Source of the DNA: Halobacteriales archaeon QS_9_70_65 | GTDB taxonomy: Archaea; Halobacteriota; Halobacteria; Halobacteriales; Haloarculaceae | Direction: 5' to 3' | Assembly: GCA_003023535.1 (NCBI GenBank) | Contig: PXSC01000149.1 | Coordinates: forward strand, 1-5,405 | Length of the DNA: 5,405 nucleotides | Part shown: positions 3,496 through 5,405 of the stretch, in pieces | How the letters are laid out: each line of letters opens with the position of its first letter | Numbering within the stretch: the first letter of the stretch is position 1 | Program-made: the position numbers and the translations under genes | Notes under the pieces: generated by a model | Databases searched by the model: none | What the model was told of the DNA's origin: nothing | What the model saw: the letters and a program-made list of their open reading frames with translations, nothing else

Positions 3496-5405
3496 ATGAG
3501 CGCAGTAGAGCGGCAACTCGAGGATATCAAGGAAACGATCGCCAGCGAGGTGCCGAACGACGTCTCCGTGTCCGACGTGACCTACGAGGGCCCGGAACTC
3601 GTGGTGTACACTCGCGACCCGAAGAAGTTCGCCGGCGACGGCGACCTCATCCGTCGGCTGGCCTCACAGCTCCGGAAGCGCATCACCGTCCGGCCGGACC
3701 CGGACGTCCTCTCGCGGCCCGGCGAGGCCCGCGACCGGATTCACGAGATCATCCCCGAGGAGGCCGGCGTCACCGACCTCGACTTCCACGCCGACACCGG
3801 CGAGGTGGTCATCGAGGCCGAAAAGCCCGGGGTGGTCATCGGCCGCCACGGCTCGACGCTGCGGGAAATCACCCAGGCGGTCGGCTGGACGCCCGAGGTG
3901 GTTCGGACGCCGCCCATCGAGTCCTCGACCGTCTCGAACGTCCGGAACTTCCTCAAGCAGGAACGCGACGAGCGCCGGGACATCCTCGAGCGGGTCGGCC
4001 GCCAGATCCACCGCGAGGAGATGTCCGACGACGAGTGGGTCCGCATCACGACGCTGGGCTGCTGCCGGGAGGTCGGCCGCGCGTCGTTCATCCTCAACAC
4101 CCCGGAGACGCGCGTGCTCATCGACTGCGGCGACAAACCCGGCGCCGAGGGCGAGGTGCCGTACCTCCAGGTGCCGGAGGCGCTGGGCGGCGGCCCACAG
4201 AACGTCGACGCGGTCGTGTTGACCCACGCCCACCTCGACCACTCAGCGCTCATCCCGCTGCTGTTTAAGTACGGCTACGACGGGCCCATCTACTGTACGG
4301 AGCCGACCCGTGACCTGATGGGGCTGTTGACGCTGGACTACCTCGACGTCGCCGCCAAGGAGGGCCGCGCACCGCCCTACGAGTCCGAGCAGGTCCGGGA
4401 GGCCATCAAACACTGTATCCCGCTGGAGTACGGCGACGTGACCGACGTCGCGCCGGACCTGAAGCTGACGTTCCACAACGCCGGCCACATCCTCGGGTCG
4501 GCGGTGTCGCACTTCCACGTCGGCGACGGCCTCTACAACGTCGCCTTCTCCGGGGACATCCACTACGACGACACCCGGCTGTTCAACGGCGCGGTCAACG
4601 ACTTCCCGCGGGTGGAGACGCTGGTGATGGAGTCGACCTACGGCGGCCGCAACGACTACCAGACCGACCAGGAGGACTCCGAGCGGAAGCTGAAGGAGGT
4701 GATCAACCGGACCGTCGACCGCGACGGGAAGGTGTTGATCCCCGCCTTCGCGGTCGGCCGCTCCCAGGAGCTGATGCTCGTCCTCGAGGAGGCGATGCGG
4801 AGCGGCGACATCCCGGAGGTGCCGGTCCACCTCGACGGGATGATCTGGGAGGCGACGGCCATCCACACCACCTACCCCGAGTACCTCCGGGACGACCTCC
4901 GGGACCGCATCTTCCACGACGACGAGAACCCGTTTCTGGCCGACCAGTTCAACCACATCGACGGCGGCGAGGACGAACGCCAGGAGGTCGCCGACGGCGG
5001 GCCGTGTATCGTGCTGTCGACCTCGGGGATGGTCGAGGGTGGACCCATCATGTCGTGGCTCACCCACCTCGGCGCCGACCCCGACTCGACGCTCACCTTC
5101 GTCGGCTACCAGGCCCAGGGGACGCTCGGCCGCCGCATCCAGAACGGCTGGGACGAGATCCCGATGGACGACCGCAGCAACGGCCGCGGGACGCTGACGC
5201 TGAACACCGACGTCGAGACGGTCGACGGCTTCTCCGGCCACGCCGACCGCCAGGGGCTGGAGAACTTCGTTCGGACGATGAGCCCCCGCCCCGAGAAGGT
5301 GCTCTGCGTCCACGGCGACGAGTCGTCCGTCCAGGACCTCTCGTCGGCGCTGTACCACGAGTTCAACATGCGGACCTTCGCGCCGAAGAACCTCGAGACG
5401 TTCAG
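3496..5405 (+). CDS. fttA: FttA/aCPSF1, archaeal KH-MBL-beta-CASP ribonuclease and transcription termination factor (3' end cut by window)
   Basis: FttA is the archaeal CPSF73-like endonuclease. It rides with RNA polymerase and Spt4-Spt5, cuts nascent RNA at U-rich ends and terminates transcription. The first 636 residues are visible, so only a few C-terminal ones are missing. Residues 1-70 are the first KH-like domain (VTYEGPELVVYTRDPKKF). A second KH domain carries GRHG at 116-119, the RNA-gripping GxxG loop. The metallo-beta-lactamase core follows with THAHLDH (HxHxDH 244-249), NAGHILGS (His331) and FSGDIH (Asp354). Beta-CASP motifs are MESTYG (378-383), PAFAVGRSQE (416-425) and STSGM (508-512); then come GFSGHAD (His582) and VHGDE (His606), completing the two-zinc site. 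All catalytic residues are present, so it should be active. The ATG at 3496 matches the family start (SAVERQLEDIKETIASEVP); no Shine-Dalgarno sequence precedes it. It is divergent from the minus-strand block. Confidence 0.97.
   Translation, partial: MSAVERQLEDIKETIASEVPNDVSVSDVTYEGPELVVYTRDPKKFAGDGDLIRRLASQLRKRITVRPDPDVLSRPGEARDRIHEIIPEEAGVTDLDFHADTGEVVIEAEKPGVVIGRHGSTLREITQAVGWTPEVVRTPPIESSTVSNVRNFLKQERDERRDILERVGRQIHREEMSDDEWVRITTLGCCREVGRASFILNTPETRVLIDCGDKPGAEGEVPYLQVPEALGGGPQNVDAVVLTHAHLDHSALIPLLFKYGYDGPIYCTEPTRDLMGLLTLDYLDVAAKEGRAPPYESEQVREAIKHCIPLEYGDVTDVAPDLKLTFHNAGHILGSAVSHFHVGDGLYNVAFSGDIHYDDTRLFNGAVNDFPRVETLVMESTYGGRNDYQTDQEDSERKLKEVINRTVDRDGKVLIPAFAVGRSQELMLVLEEAMRSGDIPEVPVHLDGMIWEATAIHTTYPEYLRDDLRDRIFHDDENPFLADQFNHIDGGEDERQEVADGGPCIVLSTSGMVEGGPIMSWLTHLGADPDSTLTFVGYQAQGTLGRRIQNGWDEIPMDDRSNGRGTLTLNTDVETVDGFSGHADRQGLENFVRTMSPRPEKVLCVHGDESSVQDLSSALYHEFNMRTFAPKNLETF

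Noticed and set aside
3178..3516. Minus-strand 112-codon frame in the divergent promoter region
   Set aside because: It covers both TATA boxes and the start of fttA, and its codon use does not look like its neighbours.
3285..4268. Plus-strand open frame of 327 codons overlapping the start of fttA
   Set aside because: Its product is Arg/Pro/Gly-rich without motifs and is a shadow of the fttA frame; it begins upstream of the TATA box candidate.
4243..5358. Long open frame of 371 codons on the minus strand, rich in Val, Leu, Asp and His
   Set aside because: It lies antisense to the catalytic core of fttA and is an open frame caused by GC-rich codon bias; it shows no domain logic.

Overview
The window looks like chromosomal DNA of a halophilic archaeon (class Halobacteria). 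GC content is high, third codon positions are almost all G or C, the predicted proteins are rich in Asp and Glu, a secreted protein carries a twin-arginine signal, two start regions have archaeal TATA boxes with at least one fitting a leaderless transcript, and the last gene is the archaeal factor aCPSF1/FttA. No mobile element, CRISPR array, tRNA or rRNA was seen.

Layout. Bases 1-205 (+) are the 3' end of a GNAT acetyltransferase. It converges, across 15 bases, on a small DUF2061 membrane protein gene (221-442, -). Next on the minus strand is an azlCD pair for branched-chain amino acid export: azlD (513-839) is intact, while azlC (836-1416) has lost about 43 codons and its frame. Bases 1417-1788 hold only what looks like a decayed small lipoprotein gene. 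Further upstream on the minus strand are an unrecognised 158-residue protein (1789-2265), a 45-base hairpin (2346-2390) in the gap, and a Tat-exported protein (2408-3168) with a probable one-base frameshift. That frameshift opens the frame into the next gene, so the two can be misread as one 459-residue protein. A 327-base divergent promoter region (3169-3495) separates this block from fttA (3496 to the right edge, +). fttA is complete except for its last few residues and has both KH domains and the full metallo-beta-lactamase/beta-CASP motif set.

How it fits together. The genes do not form one pathway. FttA is a core transcription termination factor and the most conserved gene here. The minus-strand genes are accessory membrane or secreted proteins, and three of them show broken frames within about 2 kb. 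This is either a decaying accessory region or a cluster of assembly errors; raw reads or a close relative would decide. The most interesting non-coding signals are the structured leader that seems to precede fttA, the hairpin at 2346-2390, and the dyads at 495-520 and 3246-3255. No convincing new biological system was found.
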